Shown piece by piece: positions 46,606 to 58,571 of a stretch of DNA of 64,000 nt. Source of the DNA: Porphyra umbilicalis (Eukaryota; Rhodophyta; Bangiophyceae; Bangiales; Bangiaceae). The stretch spans positions 98,173-162,172 of the forward strand of contig KV918932.1 in the NCBI GenBank assembly GCA_002049455.2, given 5' to 3'. Position 1 is the first letter of the stretch; the number at the start of each line of letters is the position of its first letter. Below the pieces are notes generated by a model. It was not told where the DNA came from. It saw only the letters and a program-made list of their open reading frames with translations, and ran no database searches. Both the position numbers and the translations under genes were made by a program.

Positions 46606-47786
46606 TTGACACACGTGCCAACCACGCGCGCGCTCCTCTGATGATGGCAGGGGTCGCGGGGCGCGTCACCTGTCATGTCCGGCTATGGCGTGGCACGTCT
46701 GCGTCGACTTAAATGGCCTTTTGGGCTCTGCCATTCACTGGCATGGCGGATCGGCGTCCGTGCGACAATCAACCAATGATTGAGTGGCCGCGAGTCCGCG
46801 ACCAGTGCCCCAGTGCTGTTCGACACCGGTCCATTCACGCTACGAGACTTGTGTGCCGCTACCCATCTGAGGTCCCGCGCGGCCAGCGTCCAAGCAGCCT
46901 GCCGCTCTGTCCGCTTGCTTCGCGCCGGCCGTCGACGGTGCTGTGGCTGCAAGGGCGGGTGCGGATGCTCGTGCTCAAGACAAGGCCCAGGCCCGGGCGG
47001 GTCTCCTTTCGTGCCGCGCTGTGCTCATTCACGAGAGTACACAACTGTACAGTACAGTACTGGAGAGGCGCGATGCGGTTTCGGGTTGTGGACGCTGCAT
47101 TTGTCTGGCAAGCCCCCGTGATGAGCCATAAGACGATCGCTTCCTCGCAAAATGCTATGCAGAGATTTTAGGTGGCCGTTGGCGATACCGTTGTGACCTC
47201 CAAGATACACAAACAAGGCAACCGTGCGTCGAAATACCAAGGGTCTTCATCAGGCGTTCCACGATAGTCTCAGTATGGGTCCGGTGACAGACTCAGAGGC
47301 TGTTGCCCTGTAGTGGCGTAGACGCCAGTGGCTGGAGAAATCTTCTGAAGTCCAGCCACTCTCGCAAACATCCCGCAATCCAATTGTTCCAAAAGTGTTC
47401 CGAATCAGCCTATGGGGGGTCGTAGAGGCCGACCTGGAACTCTTTCGCTACAGATGGAGAGCAACTGAGGCCCAGTCTACACGGCGAGCGACGTGAACGT
47501 GATTCGGCACCAATATGAACATAAGTCCGCCAAAAAACACGTGATGTGGGGCCGTCTTTCTTCACGGCACGCACGAACACACTGTGCCAGAAATTTATGG
47601 TCAGATCTGGCAGATCGTATCGTGGTGACAACGACGCAGCGAGAGCTACGCGGCTGCACCGAGCAGGCGACTCTCGAGAACTGACGGGTCTCCCATCTCT
47701 TGATCCGAGTGGTGCAGTCGTGAGGAGCCTTCTCGTCCAATCATTCCTGCGAAAGTCAACAGACGCAACTGACACATTCCTTTCCA
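46606..47786. other. No recognisable gene
   Basis: Moderate-GC DNA with only short unremarkable frames. Confidence 0.5.
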
Positions 47787-47840
47787 AACACGTTCACGTG
47801 CGCGAGATATTAAAAAAAATCTCGCGCACGTGAACGTGTT
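47787..47840. other. 22-bp perfect hairpin with 10-nt A-rich loop
   Basis: 47787-47808 pairs without mismatch with 47819-47840 (arm AACACGTTCACGTGCGCGAG plus AT). The loop is ATT followed by seven A. The arm includes the palindrome CACGTG. Confidence 0.88.
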
Positions 47841-48394
47841 CGGCTTGAATGCTCTGAATGAGCCTGTTTCGGCTCGTAAGTCCTTTGTGTGCGGGATCGC
47901 ACGGTCGGCCGGATTGGGTCTAAAAGTATTAGCGTGATTGGGGTGTGATTGGAACGAAGCGCTCCCATTGGCTAGCTCGTGTCTGAGCACGCCGTACACG
48001 CGCCGTGTAGACTGGGCCTGAAGACTCTTGAGAGTGTGGCAGTAAGCGCTGGGCCTGCCCACTAGGAGCGCAACTGACTTTTGAGTCCAGACTCACGAAG
48101 TGGACCATATTCCAATGATGTTGGAACGCTTCAGATGTCGAATCCATCAGACAAGCCCACTTGGTGGTTCAACGCCCTTTGAGGAGCACAGCGTGGCCGG
48201 GGGCGCGACAGGCGGTCGTCACACCCATTTCTTCACAGGCGCCCAGGCTCGCTCGCCCGGTCGCCTGTCGATTCTCCGTTCCGTTGCTGCCCAGAGCCTC
48301 CGCCTGGTAGACTGGAGCCTGTCGCCAGTACACTCGGCACTCCTCAGCCGTGTCACAGCGGTCCTCGCGGCCAACCAACCCTCGTGCTACGTTG

Positions 48395-48415
48395 GTATAC
48401 CGGTCGGTATCGGTA
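48395..48415 (+). repeat. TACCGRT-type short repeat, copy A
   Basis: GTATACCGGTCGGTATCGGT recurs diverged at 48999-49020 in direct orientation, about 600 bp away, with a further TACCGATATTGGTA at about 48969. Function unknown; perhaps the ends of an old element. Confidence 0.45.
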
Positions 48416-48998
48416 GCCAAAAGCGTCGGCGAAAACTCGGAAAATTAAGTACGCGATTAATTCATCTGCCGATCACGATGGCAAGCTGGACCGCGTTTCG
48501 ACGGATGACGGAGCGGTATCCTACATGCGATCGGACGGGAGCCCGTCCATCCACCATGCTGGATCACGGTCTGCCGCGGATGCGAGGCGGCGCACGATTG
48601 GTACAAGGCTGCTGTGGCGGCGTGTGGAGGGGATGACGCCGTCATTGCTAAGATCATGGTGCCGGCGGCGGATCCTTTGCCAGGGAGGTGGAACAGGGTG
48701 GGCCCTCATCTAAACAAGTGCCGTTTTCCGGATCCTTCTTTGTTGCACTCGGTGCCGGCGCGCGGAGCAGGGTGCTGTCTGAAAGGGGGGACCATGCCCT
48801 CAATGCACTAAACACGGCCGCAAGACAGTCGGGATGCACCACTGGCCTGGCTCGCGAGACCTGTATCCCTGGGCACAGACCGAGCGCCGGAACAGAGTGC
48901 CATCGCATGAGATAATGCTGGACGAACTTGGTGAGAAATGGTAAATGAAAGTGTAGCAATTAAGCTTTACCGATATTGGTAACGAAAGCGGAATATTC

Positions 48999-49020
48999 GT
49001 ATACCGATCGGTAATCGGTA
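48999..49020 (+). repeat. TACCGRT-type short repeat, copy B
   Basis: GTATACCGATCGGTAATCGG, containing the perfect 12-bp palindrome TACCGATCGGTA. Partner of 48395-48415. Confidence 0.45.
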
Positions 49021-50110
49021 TGGGGTTTCTCAATAGTCGGCAAATGCCAACCTCACGCATGCGGCGTCTGCGGCCGCGTCGCCGTGTCGCCTGTTGACGA
49101 GCCGTTGAACGGGTCACCCCAATCCGACGCGCCACCGGGTGCAACGCGAGCAGACGGCAACGATGCCTGGTGATGCCGCCTGTTGGCTAAGGAGCGTCCT
49201 CAACGGCTGCAGCGCTGCAGTCGCAGCGAGGACGTGCGGCGGCGGTCCGCGGGCGGTTTGCTGCCGTGGCTGGCAATCGCCCATGATCGGGTGGCCGCCG
49301 CTGCCACGGGCAGGTCCCCTCACTTGCGCGCACAACGGGTGGGGCGGCGGGGGGCAGGCGTGGTGCCCGCGTGGCCGGGTGTATCTCCACTCTCGCTGGC
49401 GGGCCCTGGCTCGCTCAGCGGCGGCATCATCATTGTCGTGACGTCGCGACCATCGCAGCTGCCGCACCGGCGCGCCTGTTGCCCCACCACGCCCGCCGCG
49501 AGCCCTCCACCCGTTCCATTCCCGCGGTGCGTGCTCCCACAGATGGGCCCCGACCTCGCGCGGGCGGGGCGCGGCAAAAACGCGGCCGCCCGATCCGCTG
49601 CGTGCTGCAGTTGGCGCCTCGTGCCGGCTTGGGCTGCGCTCAGTCTCATTGCGAGCGAGGCGACGGCGGCGCGCCGCGCATGCGGCCCCGCGGTGGGCGT
49701 GGCTCCCCCTGGTGCGCGCAGCGGGAGCGCCGAGCCGCGCCTGCGGTGACCTGGTCGCTGCCGCGCCTGTCGCTTCGCGGGGCGAGCGCGCACCCAGCGG
49801 TCAAAGCTTGCCGGGGAGCCAGCGGACGTCCGCCTGCTCGCCGCCACCGACCTCGGCTGCCGGCCGCTGCCGCAGCAGCGGCACACCCGCCGCGCGCCCG
49901 TGCCAACAGCCGCCGACGGCGGGGCGTCGCGTGCGGCGGGCGGCGGCCACTGCTTTGCCCGCCAGCGTTTGACCAGCGTGGCGGCGGCGCGGCGGCTTGG
50001 TGGCGCGTTCGGGGCGGCTCTCCGACACGCGTCTGCTGCGGCGTGGGTGGGGTCGTCTGCTGGCGGTGGTGGCTGTGGCGGCTGCAGCGTCACTGACCCG
50101 GTTGCCCACC
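49021..50110. other. GC-rich upstream region of the transporter gene
   Basis: From about 49.1 kb the composition rises to host-gene level. Frames of 188-257 codons are open on both strands but are Arg/Ala/Pro-rich without domains. The plus frame ends just before the transporter ATG. The likely content is promoter and 5' untranslated sequence. Confidence 0.4.
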
Positions 50111-52349
50111 ATGCTGCGCGCCTACGTGCGGGGCGTCGGGGACAATTTCGGGTGGCGCTTCCTTGCCGTCCTCGCGTCGGCCTATGTGGGCGTCAAGGGT
50201 CTGGTCAACATCCTGACCATCTCCAACTTTCTGCCCTACTTTCGAGATGTGCTCGACATCCGTGGTGCGCAGTACCAAGCCCTGTTTACGGTCGCCCGCT
50301 TGCCGTCGTCGCTCAAGGCACTCATAGGCATGCTGTCTGATACGGTGCCCATCGGTGGCTACCATAAGCGCTACTACATTGTGCTGGCGGGGCTGATGGG
50401 CGGGCTCGCCTGCGTGCTGCTGGCAGTGCTGCCGTTGCAGGACTTTGGGGGCGGGGCATTGGCCGCATCGCTCGTGTTTTTGGTGTCGCTCGAGGCGGCA
50501 ACGGGTACGTGTGGGAGTGGGCGGGGGGGGGAGCAGGGGCGGCCACAGACGCGCTGCAGTTTGGTACGGGCGGGGGGGTGACGTGGGCCACGCGGTGTGG
50601 GTGGTCCGTCACTGACACCCGCTCTGCCCGTGCGCCGCCGTCGAGATGGTCTGCGCGGCGCATCCTGTCTCTGGTGGCGCCTGCCCCCCTGCCCCCCCCC
50701 CTCCCCCATAGTCGACCTGCTCGTTCAGGGGGTCTACGCCAAGCTCATGGTCAGCCAGCCCCATACGGGCGCGGACCTCGTCTCGGCCGCGTGGGGCTTT
50801 TTTCAAGTGGGAAGCTTCATCGCCGCTGGCCTCGTCGGCGGCTTGGCGGGGCGCACGAACCCGCGGGTGCTCTTTTGGGTGACCCTCCCCGCTGCGTTGC
50901 AGGTCATCGTGCCGGTGCTTGCGGGGTGGCTCCCTGAAGACCGCACCACCGTGCGCTTTCACAGCGACCGGGTGCGGGCCAACGCGGTGTATTTCGGCCT
51001 CGGCGCGGCCATGGGCGCCGCCGCCCTCGGGCTCGGCGCCGTCTCGCTGTTTGGTGACACAATCGCGCAGGCGGCGTACAGCCTGAGCGTGTCGGCGGTG
51101 CTCGTCGGCGCGTCGCTGTGGTTCCTCCCCAAGCGGCTGGGGCGGGCCATGACGTACCTGTTTTTGGCGTACGTTGGGGTGCGTCAAGGGGTCTGATGAG
51201 ATGCGCCCGCGTCTTTCAGGAAGGATGGTCTTTTGCTTTGTTTTTGTATGTTCCTTGCTGTGCGAGGAGCACATTCTGACATTGATATGGTCGCGCTGCG
51301 TGCTTGGGGTTGGTCTTCCTGTCGCCGTTTTGCACTTGCCCCCTCCCTGGTTGGCACTCGCGGGCCCGCGGTGCCTTCCCTCCCCGTGTGACGTCACAGG
51401 GCCACCATGGACCTTAACATCCGAGGCGCCGTCGACTTTTTCTACACCGCCAACGAGGAATGCCTCCCCGGCGGTCCGGCGTTTTCGCTGAGGTGCGTTA
51501 TCCGCGTCGTGTTGGACGGCTGGTCGCGTGAGCTTTTCCATCGTTTCCCGCGCGGCGTGGCACGAGACCACCAACTCACATGTGTGGCCGCGCTCCGTGT
51601 CTGGATTTGGTTTTGCCGGTGTCCCTTTGCGTCGCCCCCCCACTCCCCCCCCCCCCCCACGCTGACCACAGCTTTTACCTGGCGTGGACGGGGATGATTG
51701 GCTCCGTGGCGGGCATTTTGGGCGTCGCGCTCTTCCAAGCGTGCCTCTCCCGCTCCTGGTATCGGCGCGCGTTTTGGACGACGACGCTGCTTCAAGTGGC
51801 GGCCGCGACCGTGGACATTGTCATTGTGCAGCGGTGGAACCGGCGGGTCGGCATCAGCGACCGCGTCTTTTACATCCTCGGCGGCTCCATGCTGCAAGAA
51901 GTCGTCTACATGCTCGACTTTATGCCCGCCGTCGTCCTCATTAGCAAACTGTGCCCGCCGGGCGTCGAGTCAACCGTCTACGCGCTGCTGGCCGGCTTTG
52001 CCAACTTTGGCTTTAGCGTCGCGTCCGCCCTCGGCGCGCTCGCCATTGACCTGTTTGGCATCCGCGCGCGGGCGCCGTGCGACTTTGGGAAGCTCGCGTG
52101 GCTCATTTTCGCGGCCAAGATGGTGCTCCCGCTGCTGACCGTGCCGCTAACCTTCCTCCTCATCCCCGACGCGCGGATGACCGACGACCTCGTCGGCGCC
52201 CTGACGCCAGCGGGGGTGGGGGTGGGGGGGGGGGGGGGGGGGACGCCGGCGGCAGCGTCAAGGACGGCTCGGACGCGGGGGATGGCGACGACGGAGGCTC
52301 CTCCGTGTCGGGCGCGGGCGGCTCAGAGGCGGGCGGCGAGGACGTGTAG
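50111..52349 (+). CDS. BT1-family transporter (folate/biopterin transporter type), four exons
   Basis: A polytopic membrane carrier of the major-facilitator-related BT1 family, which imports folates or pterins in trypanosomes and plastids; the substrate here is unknown. The ATG at 50111 (CCCACCATGC) is the only one in the exon-1 frame. Exon 1 carries the family signature SSLKALIGMLSDTVPIGGYH (residues about 66-85). The second exon opens with a VDLLVQGVYAKLM helix, and the fourth has MPAVVLISKLCPPGVESTVY, equivalent to the conserved Cys-Pro-x-Gly-x-Glu block. Introns 50505-50711 (GTACGT-ATAG) and 51493-51671 (GTGCGT-ACAG) splice in phase. The middle one, about 51179-51399, has good ends but its phase does not close by one base. 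A run of 19 G (52224-52242) shifts the frame near the end; the other phase gives an acidic Gly/Ser/Asp tail ending at the TAG 52347-52349. About 540 residues. Tail-to-tail with the ribonuclease gene. Confidence 0.8.
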
Positions 52350-52572
52350 GGCGGGGCGCTGGCGGGGGCGCCCCCTGCGGGATTGTTTGATGTGTGCCAT
52401 GACGTGGGGTGCGGGCGCAGGGTCTCGCGCTCGTGGTTGGACTGTATTGATGGGGAACAACAAGAGAAAAAATCCAAAAACGAGAAAGCGTGGCACACCG
52501 CTGGCGGAAAACAAAACCAGGACCAACGGTTCTCCCATCCACCCCTGGACGGCACCCCCCATCTCCCCCACC

Positions 52573-53043
52573 CTACCGCCCGCGCTCGGCCGTGGGGTCC
52601 CCCCCCCCCCCCCCCCCCCCAACCTCCGCCGCCTGCGCCCAGTCAAACAGCGGGCTCGGCACAAACTCGTCGCCGACCCACGCAAACGGCAGGCGGCAGG
52701 CGCGGAGCCAGGCGGCCCAGCCCGCCCGCTCCGCCTCCCCCCCCGCCGACGCTTGGTACACCATATCCGCGTAGGCGTCGTTGGAGACGACCACCCCCCC
52801 CGCCCGCCGCGCGTACGCCAACCCGTACGTGTCGTCGTACTCGCCGTCGGGGACGAGCGCGAGGGCGGGGGTGCCCGCGAGGGAGCGCAGCGCCCGCAGC
52901 GCGGCAGCGTTGCGGGCCTCGCCGGGGGGGGGGAGCGCCGCCGCCGCTGCCACCGTGTCGGCGGCGGCCGGGGGGGTGCGACGCGGGGCGGCGGCGGCGG
53001 CGGGGTCCGCGTCGCCGGCGCCGCCGGCGCCACCACCACCGCT

Positions 53044-53083
<40 letters not shown>

Positions 53084-53280
53084 ACGCCGACGCCGACGCC
53101 GCCACCGCACCCGCCCGCGCCGGCGAGCGGCAGCCGCGAGGCCGGGAGGAAGGTCGTCACCGGGTGGCCGGCAGACCGAAAAAACGCGTCGACGAGGAGG
53201 ATGCCGGCCGGGGAAAAGAAGCGGTTGGCGCCGTGCGCCCACGCCACGTTGGAGCCGTCGAGGACGACGCGGAGGGGGGG

Positions 53281-53324
<44 letters not shown>

Positions 53325-54205
53325 GCGTCGGGGGGGCCCCACCCCCGCGTGCGGGGGGGGGGGGGGCGCCACGCCGGCGGCCGGCGGCGGCGCCGTCCGC
53401 GGCGCAACGGCGGCGGCGGCGGCGGCGGCGGGGGGCGCCCACGAGCCACGGGCGGCGGGGGGCACGACGGCGGCGGCGGCGGGGTGCGCGGCGGCCGCCT
53501 CGGCGACGCCCCCGTCGTCGGCCATCTTCACGTCGACCTCCATGCCGCCGCCGTCGGTCGGCGGCGGCGGCGGCGCGCCCCCACCCGCCCCACGCGCGTG
53601 CGCCGGTGCCGCCGCCGCCGCCGCCGATGGTGCGGCGGCTGTGCCGCTTGACGCGCGGGAGGGCGGCCGCGGTCTCCGTGGGGGCGACGCGGGCCCCCCC
53701 CCCGGGGCGGCCGCCGCGGCCCCCCCCCCCACCGGGGCACCCGTGCCCGGCGCGTGCGCGCCGGCCGCCGTCGGCGCCGCCGCCGCGCGCCGCCCCACCG
53801 CCGCCGCCAGCGCCGCGATGCGTCCGCCCGCCCCCCGGTCGCCGACCGCCTCCACCAGCCGCTCCCCGTCGGCGACGACCCCCGCCGCCGCGGCCGTCCG
53901 CGGCGCCACCGAGCGCGCGCGTTGAAACGTCAAAACGGCGTCGGTGAGGCGGCCGACGAGCTCCCGCCCGCCGACCGACCCGCCGCCGAGGGCCGTGTCG
54001 GAAAAGGTGCCAATCCACTTGCACCGGATGTAGGCGAGGAGCGACCGCACGTCCCACTCGCGGGGGTAGTAGGCGGGCGCCAAGTCCGAGCCGACGGCGG
54101 CCACGACGGAGCGCTCGATAAAGGGGGTGAGGGCCCCTTCCAGGACCGCCAGCGCCTCGTGCGCAGCGTCAATGATGGTGAAGGGGGGGGGGGAGGTGGG
54201 GAGGG

Positions 54206-54238
<33 letters not shown>

Positions 54239-54365
54239 CGGCCCGCCACCCGGCGCCGGCGGCGGGCGCGCCGCGGGGGTAGGGCGCCGCCGCCCGCACG
54301 AGGTTGAGGGGGGGGGGGGGGTGCGCCGCCGACGCAACGTCCATCTCCATGTCCATGTCTGACAT
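52573..54365 (-). CDS. Regnase/Zc3h12a-type NYN (PIN-like) ribonuclease, frame shifts at a homopolymer
   Basis: The C-terminal half carries an NYN domain of the Zc3h12a type, a metal-dependent RNA endonuclease. LRVVLDGSNVAWAHG holds the first Asp and the Asn; then FFSPAGILLVDAFFRSAGH and FLPASRLPL; then EYDDTYGLAYARRAGG with the paired Asp and VVVSNDAYADMVYQ with the last Asp; closing with GWAAWLRACRLPFAWVGDEF. All expected acidic residues are present. A Gly/Ala/Pro insert of about 100 residues sits inside the domain. No CCCH zinc finger is visible, unlike animal Regnases. The N-terminal half (ATG at 54365) has a helical region (IIDAAHEALAVLEGALTPFI) followed by low-complexity sequence of unknown role. 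The phase changes at a run of G/C near 53272-53285. A run of C at 52600-52620 also makes the last residues before the TAG (52573-52575) uncertain. Confidence 0.78.
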
Positions 54366-56625
54366 GGCGACGCGGACCGCACGGGGCCGGGGCGGGGGGT
54401 CGGGCCCGCCGAGACGTGGAGGACCGCCACGCGTGGCGCCGACAGCAGGTGGGGGCGACGCGGGGGCGGGGCACGCGCACGTACACCGCACCACGGGGGC
54501 GCCAGGGGGGTGCGGGGGCGGAGAGCACAGCGACGACGCGCGGGGGAGGGTGGCGCGCGTGGGCGGCGTGTGGGTGCCCCGGCGGGGCGACGCAGGCGCG
54601 CGGGGGCGGCACCCGCCGTCGGGGTGGGGGGCGCCACACGCGCGCGGGCGGCGCGGAGTCGCGGGCGGCTGCGCCCGCGCAACCGGCGGGCGGCCCGACG
54701 CGCCGCGTCACGCGTGTGGATCCGGTGAAAAGGCGTCACAGGACCGGAAAATGGGGGCTCAAAAGGCACTTGTATGTCGTATGTGGCCAAGACGAACTGG
54801 GACGTCTGACCCACTCTTCAAAGATGCAACAGAAACTATCACACAAAGAGATCTGAATATCACATACGGGAAGCATCGCCACCCCCGCCCCCGTCCGTGG
54901 ACGTCCCCCCCGCCCGCGCCCATGGCCGCGGCCGCGGCGGCCGCGGGGGCGGCGGCGCCCGGCGCCCCCTCGAGTGGCGGCGATCCCCCCCCCCCCCCCG
55001 CCCCCCGCCGTAGCGTCGACGGCCGTCGGCGCGCGTGGCGCTCCGCCGCGGTGCTGTCTGGGCGGCGGGGCTCCCTGCCCGCCGCCGCCTGCCCTGTTGC
55101 GGATGGGTGTGGCGGCGTCGCCGTGGACGCCCCCCCCCCCCCCCCGTCTGACGCGCCCGCAACCGCCGCCGCCCGCCGCCGCCCCCGCCGCGCGTGCCGC
55201 CCGCCCGACGCCCCCGCCGGCGGGGGGCACCTGCCGGCGGCCGCCGCCGCGCGGCGGCGGCACCGTCTGCGACGCGGGCGCCCACGGGGGCGGCCGCCGC
55301 GCCGCCGCCGCCGCCGCCGTCGCCCCGCACCGGCGGCGGTGGGCGGGCGGCGGCGGACGGCCCCCGTGGGGGGCCACCGCCGCCGCCCGGCGTGCCCGCC
55401 GCGGGGACACGCGGGGCCGGCGCGGGTGTGTGCGGTCGCGCGCGCGGTCCGACGCGGCGCGACCGGGGGTGTGCGCGGGCAGCACCCGTCGGCGGCGCCT
55501 GCGACGCACCTGGCGGCTATGGCAGCCGGTCCGACCGCCGCCGGGGCGGGCGACGATCGCGGCCGGCGGCGTGGGTGCGGCCGGCGGGCCGGTTGCGGGG
55601 GGGGGGCACTGTCGGGGCGCGAGTGGCGGGTGCCCCGCCGCCTGCGACGGGACGGACGCGGGCGACGCGCGCAACCGCCGCCGCGGCGTGTGGGCGGGCG
55701 GCGGCGACGGCGGGCGCGGCGTCGGTGCCGCGTGCAAAGCCCTCTGGTGCGACCCGTCGGAGGGGCTCGACGGTCGGGGCCGCGGCGCCTGCGCGCCCGC
55801 GGCCGGCGCAGGCGCCGTCGGGCGTGCCGGTCGACGTCCGCCGCCGTCGGCCGTCGGTGGGGGTGGGGCTCTGGCGCAGCGGCGTGGACGCTGAGAGCGT
55901 TTTGTTTCTCTGGACGTGGCCCGCGTCGGGGCCGCCCCCCCCCCCGCCGACGCGCCCCGGCGCGGGTCGCCCACCGTCGCGCGGACGGCGCCCGCGGCGG
56001 GCACCGCGCCGTCGCCCGTCGGTCAAGCCCCCCCACGAGCGCCCGCAGCGGCCTCGACGCGCCCCGCGCCCGGTCCGCAGACGCGCCGCCCGCGGCACCC
56101 CCCCCGGGCCCCGCCGGGCCCGGCATGCCCACCGGGTCGGAGATGCAGCGCTGCGTGCTCCCACTGCGGAGGTGGTGGGGCGGTCGAGGAAAACCCCGCG
56201 GCTCTCAAAACCCGTGTCCCTCCAAAAAAAAAAGTGGGATCGACTTTGGCGTCGCCCGCGGTGTTTGCATCGTTTGCGGTCAGGCCTGACTTTGGACGCG
56301 GTGGGGGAGAAACAGTTCAGAACGCGCCCCTCATGGGCGCGTGATGCTGTGCCGCCGCGTCCGGACGCGCGGGTCGTCCCGCGTGGTGGCCGCTTCTTGG
56401 CGGCGCCTGCCGCACCGGCCGTCGGCGTCGTTGCCACCGCCACGGGGTGGGGTCCCACGGCGCAGGCGCCTGCGCGCCTAGGCGCGCGCGCCCCCGCGAC
56501 GCCCCGTCGCGCCCGAGCGGCCGCGTGCGGCGTGCGACGGCCGACGGGGGCTCCCCCCTGGCGGCCGGCGCCCGCGGTGCGCGTATCGGGCGTGCCCCCC
56601 GGCGCGCCGGCCGGCCGACGCGACG
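54366..56625. other. GC-rich intergenic region between divergent genes
   Basis: About 2.2 kb between the starts of the ribonuclease (-) and the thioredoxin-fold gene (+). A lower-GC stretch at about 54720-54890 stands out and may be promoter DNA or an element scrap. From 54.9 to 56.3 kb every phase on both strands is long and open, giving Arg/Ala/Gly/Pro-rich translations without domains. The frame from an ATG at 54922 to the TGA at 56287 is the best single candidate for a gene, but nothing beyond openness supports it. Confidence 0.35.
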
Positions 56626-56772
56626 ATGCCCCCCCGCGGTCGCGCCCTCCTCCTCGCGCTGCTGGTTGCCGCCGCGGCGGGCATCCCCCCCCCCCCCCCC
56701 GCCGCCGGCGCGTCCTTTGCCGCCCTCACCTGCGCGCCGCGCCCGCCGCCCGTCCCCCGGTCGACGTGTGGG

Positions 56773-56804
<32 letters not shown>

Positions 56805-57766
56805 GCCCACGCCAACGCCGACGGTCCCCCCCCACTGCGACCGCCTCCGCGCGTATGTGCACCCGCCGCGGGCGCGGGTGCCGCCGCCGCTCGACGATGC
56901 GGCGGCGCCGCTGACGGCGCCGTCGGTCGGCGCCCTCACCGCCGCGCTCGCGGCGAGCGCCGCCGCGACGGCGGCGGCAGCGGCGGCGGCGGGGAGCCGC
57001 TGGGCCCCCCCACCCCCGCCGCCGACGCTCGTGTACTTTCACAGCCCGGCGTGCCGCCACTCGGTCGGCTCGTGGCCGGTCGTGCACGCGGTCGCCGCCG
57101 CCTTTCCGGGCCTGTGCGTCGTTGGCGTGGACGGGCGGCAGGTGGCGGCGGCGGCAGTTGGGGGGGGGGGGGGGGGAGGCGGTGGTGTCGGCGGCGGGGA
57201 AGGCGGCGGTGCCCGCAACGGCTCTGGGGCGGCCGACGGGGGCGACGGGGGGGACCACCTGACCGCCCCGCCGCCGCCGTGGCGCTACCGCGCCGCCGTG
57301 TGGCCGGTGCGGGGGCTCCCGACGATCGTCCTGTTTGGCGGCGCCTGCGGGGGGGGGCGCCGCGCCGTCGGCGGCAGCGGCGGTGGCGGCGGCAGCGGCG
57401 GCGGCGGCAGTGGCGGCGGCGCCCCTGCGGGCGGCCGCTCCCCGCCGGCCGCCGGCGGCCGCGCGGGGCGGGCGGCCGGCGGCGGTGGCGGGGGCGCCCC
57501 CCCCCCCCCCCACGCCCCCCACCTACCGCGGGGCGTGGAGTATGGGGGACCCCGCACCGCCGACGCGCTCGTGTCGTGGCTCGAGCCCCGCCTCTGCCGC
57601 CGCCGCTCCGACGTGGCGCCGCGCGCAGAGGCGTGGGCGCCGCCCCCGCACGACGCGGCGGCCGACGAGTGGCTCCTCGTTGTGGCGGCGCTGGTGGGGG
57701 GGGGGCTCGCCGCCGCGCGCGTCGCCGAGTGGGTGCGCACCGCGTGGCGGGGGGGGGGTTACGGGC
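56626..57766 (+). CDS. Secreted thioredoxin-fold membrane protein (APR-like / PDI-like)
   Basis: ATG at 56626 begins a clear signal peptide (MPPRGRALLLALLVAAAAG). After Pro-rich spacers a thioredoxin-like domain starts at about residue 134: PTLVYFHSPACRHSVGSWPV with a CxxS active site (C143, S146), then AAAFPGLCVVGVDG, and WPVRGLPTIVLFGG carrying the cis-Pro that faces the active site. Near residues 349-368 lies one transmembrane segment (WLLVVAALVGGGLAAARVAEWV). This order (signal, thioredoxin fold with CxxS, C-terminal anchor) is that of plant 5'-adenylylsulfate reductase-like proteins of the PDI superfamily, which lack the reductase domain. It probably sits in the secretory pathway and acts on disulfides; the CxxS form favours isomerase or trapping roles. 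A GTGAGT donor at 57767 suggests an intron; the 3' exon is not resolved because of G runs. Confidence 0.65.
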
Positions 57767-58571
57767 GTGAGTGCGGGGCTGGGGGGGGGGGGGGGGGGGG
57801 GGGGGGGCACCCGCCAACGAGTGGTAAACGCACGCGGCGGGGGTGGGGGGGGGGCGTCGGCGCGCGGGGCGGCGCCCGCTCGTTGCGGCGGCGTTGCGGC
57901 GGGGGGTTTGCGGGCGGCGGCGTGCCGCCGCGAGCGCGGCGTGGCGTGGGGGGTGCGCGTGCCGCGCTGGGCCACCGCCCGCGGTTACCGCCGCGGCGCG
58001 AGGGCGGCGGCGGCGGGCGGGGGGGGGGGGGGGTGGTTGAGCCGCCGCCACTCGACGGTCGGGTCGCGCCCCGCGGGCGGCGACCGCCTGGCGGCGCTCG
58101 CCGCGCGGGCGGTCGGGCGGCCGGCCGTGTGGGGGGCGGCGCGGCCGCCGCACGCCGGGCGGCGGGGCGGCCGCCGCCGCGACCGCGGCGCGGGCGGCGC
58201 GTGCGGCAGCTGCCGGGCACCCCGTGGACGGCCGTGCCGGGGTGTGCACGTGCAGCGTGGAAAAAAATAAAGGAAAAAAAAAGGAAAAAAGAGTCCGTTT
58301 GTAAAACGCACGGCTACCGCGGCGTGCGTGGCGCACCTGCAGCGTCGAGCACACGCCCCGCGTGGGCGCGCGCCGACCGGTGGCGCGCACGCGCGCGGGC
58401 TACACAAACCCCCCTGCGGCTACCATCCCCCACCCCGCTCGGCGCCCCCGTCGACGGCCCGCCCGCGTGGCTCGGGCGCCCGCTCCGGGGACGCCTCGGC
58501 CGGCGTGGCACTAGAGTGGGCCTCGGCGCGCTCGGCGTGCCGCCGCCCGACGGCGCGCCGTGGCCGCCGGC
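57767..58571. other. Putative intron/3' region of the thioredoxin-fold gene
   Basis: Starts with a GTGAGT donor and a 26-base G run, then GGC-rich sequence. A GCGGCAG acceptor at about 58207 would give a short last exon in phase. An AATAAA at 58266 within an A-rich stretch could end the transcript. Confidence 0.3.
58266..58271 (+). terminator. Candidate polyadenylation signal AATAAA
   Basis: AATAAA in the A-rich stretch 58260-58290, the only such stretch downstream of the thioredoxin-fold gene and before the convergent propeller gene. Confidence 0.35.

Noticed and set aside
54922-56289. Possible gene of about 455 residues in the divergent intergenic region
   Set aside because: All six phases are open, and no phase shows a domain, splice pattern or sensible composition. 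Kept only as a note.
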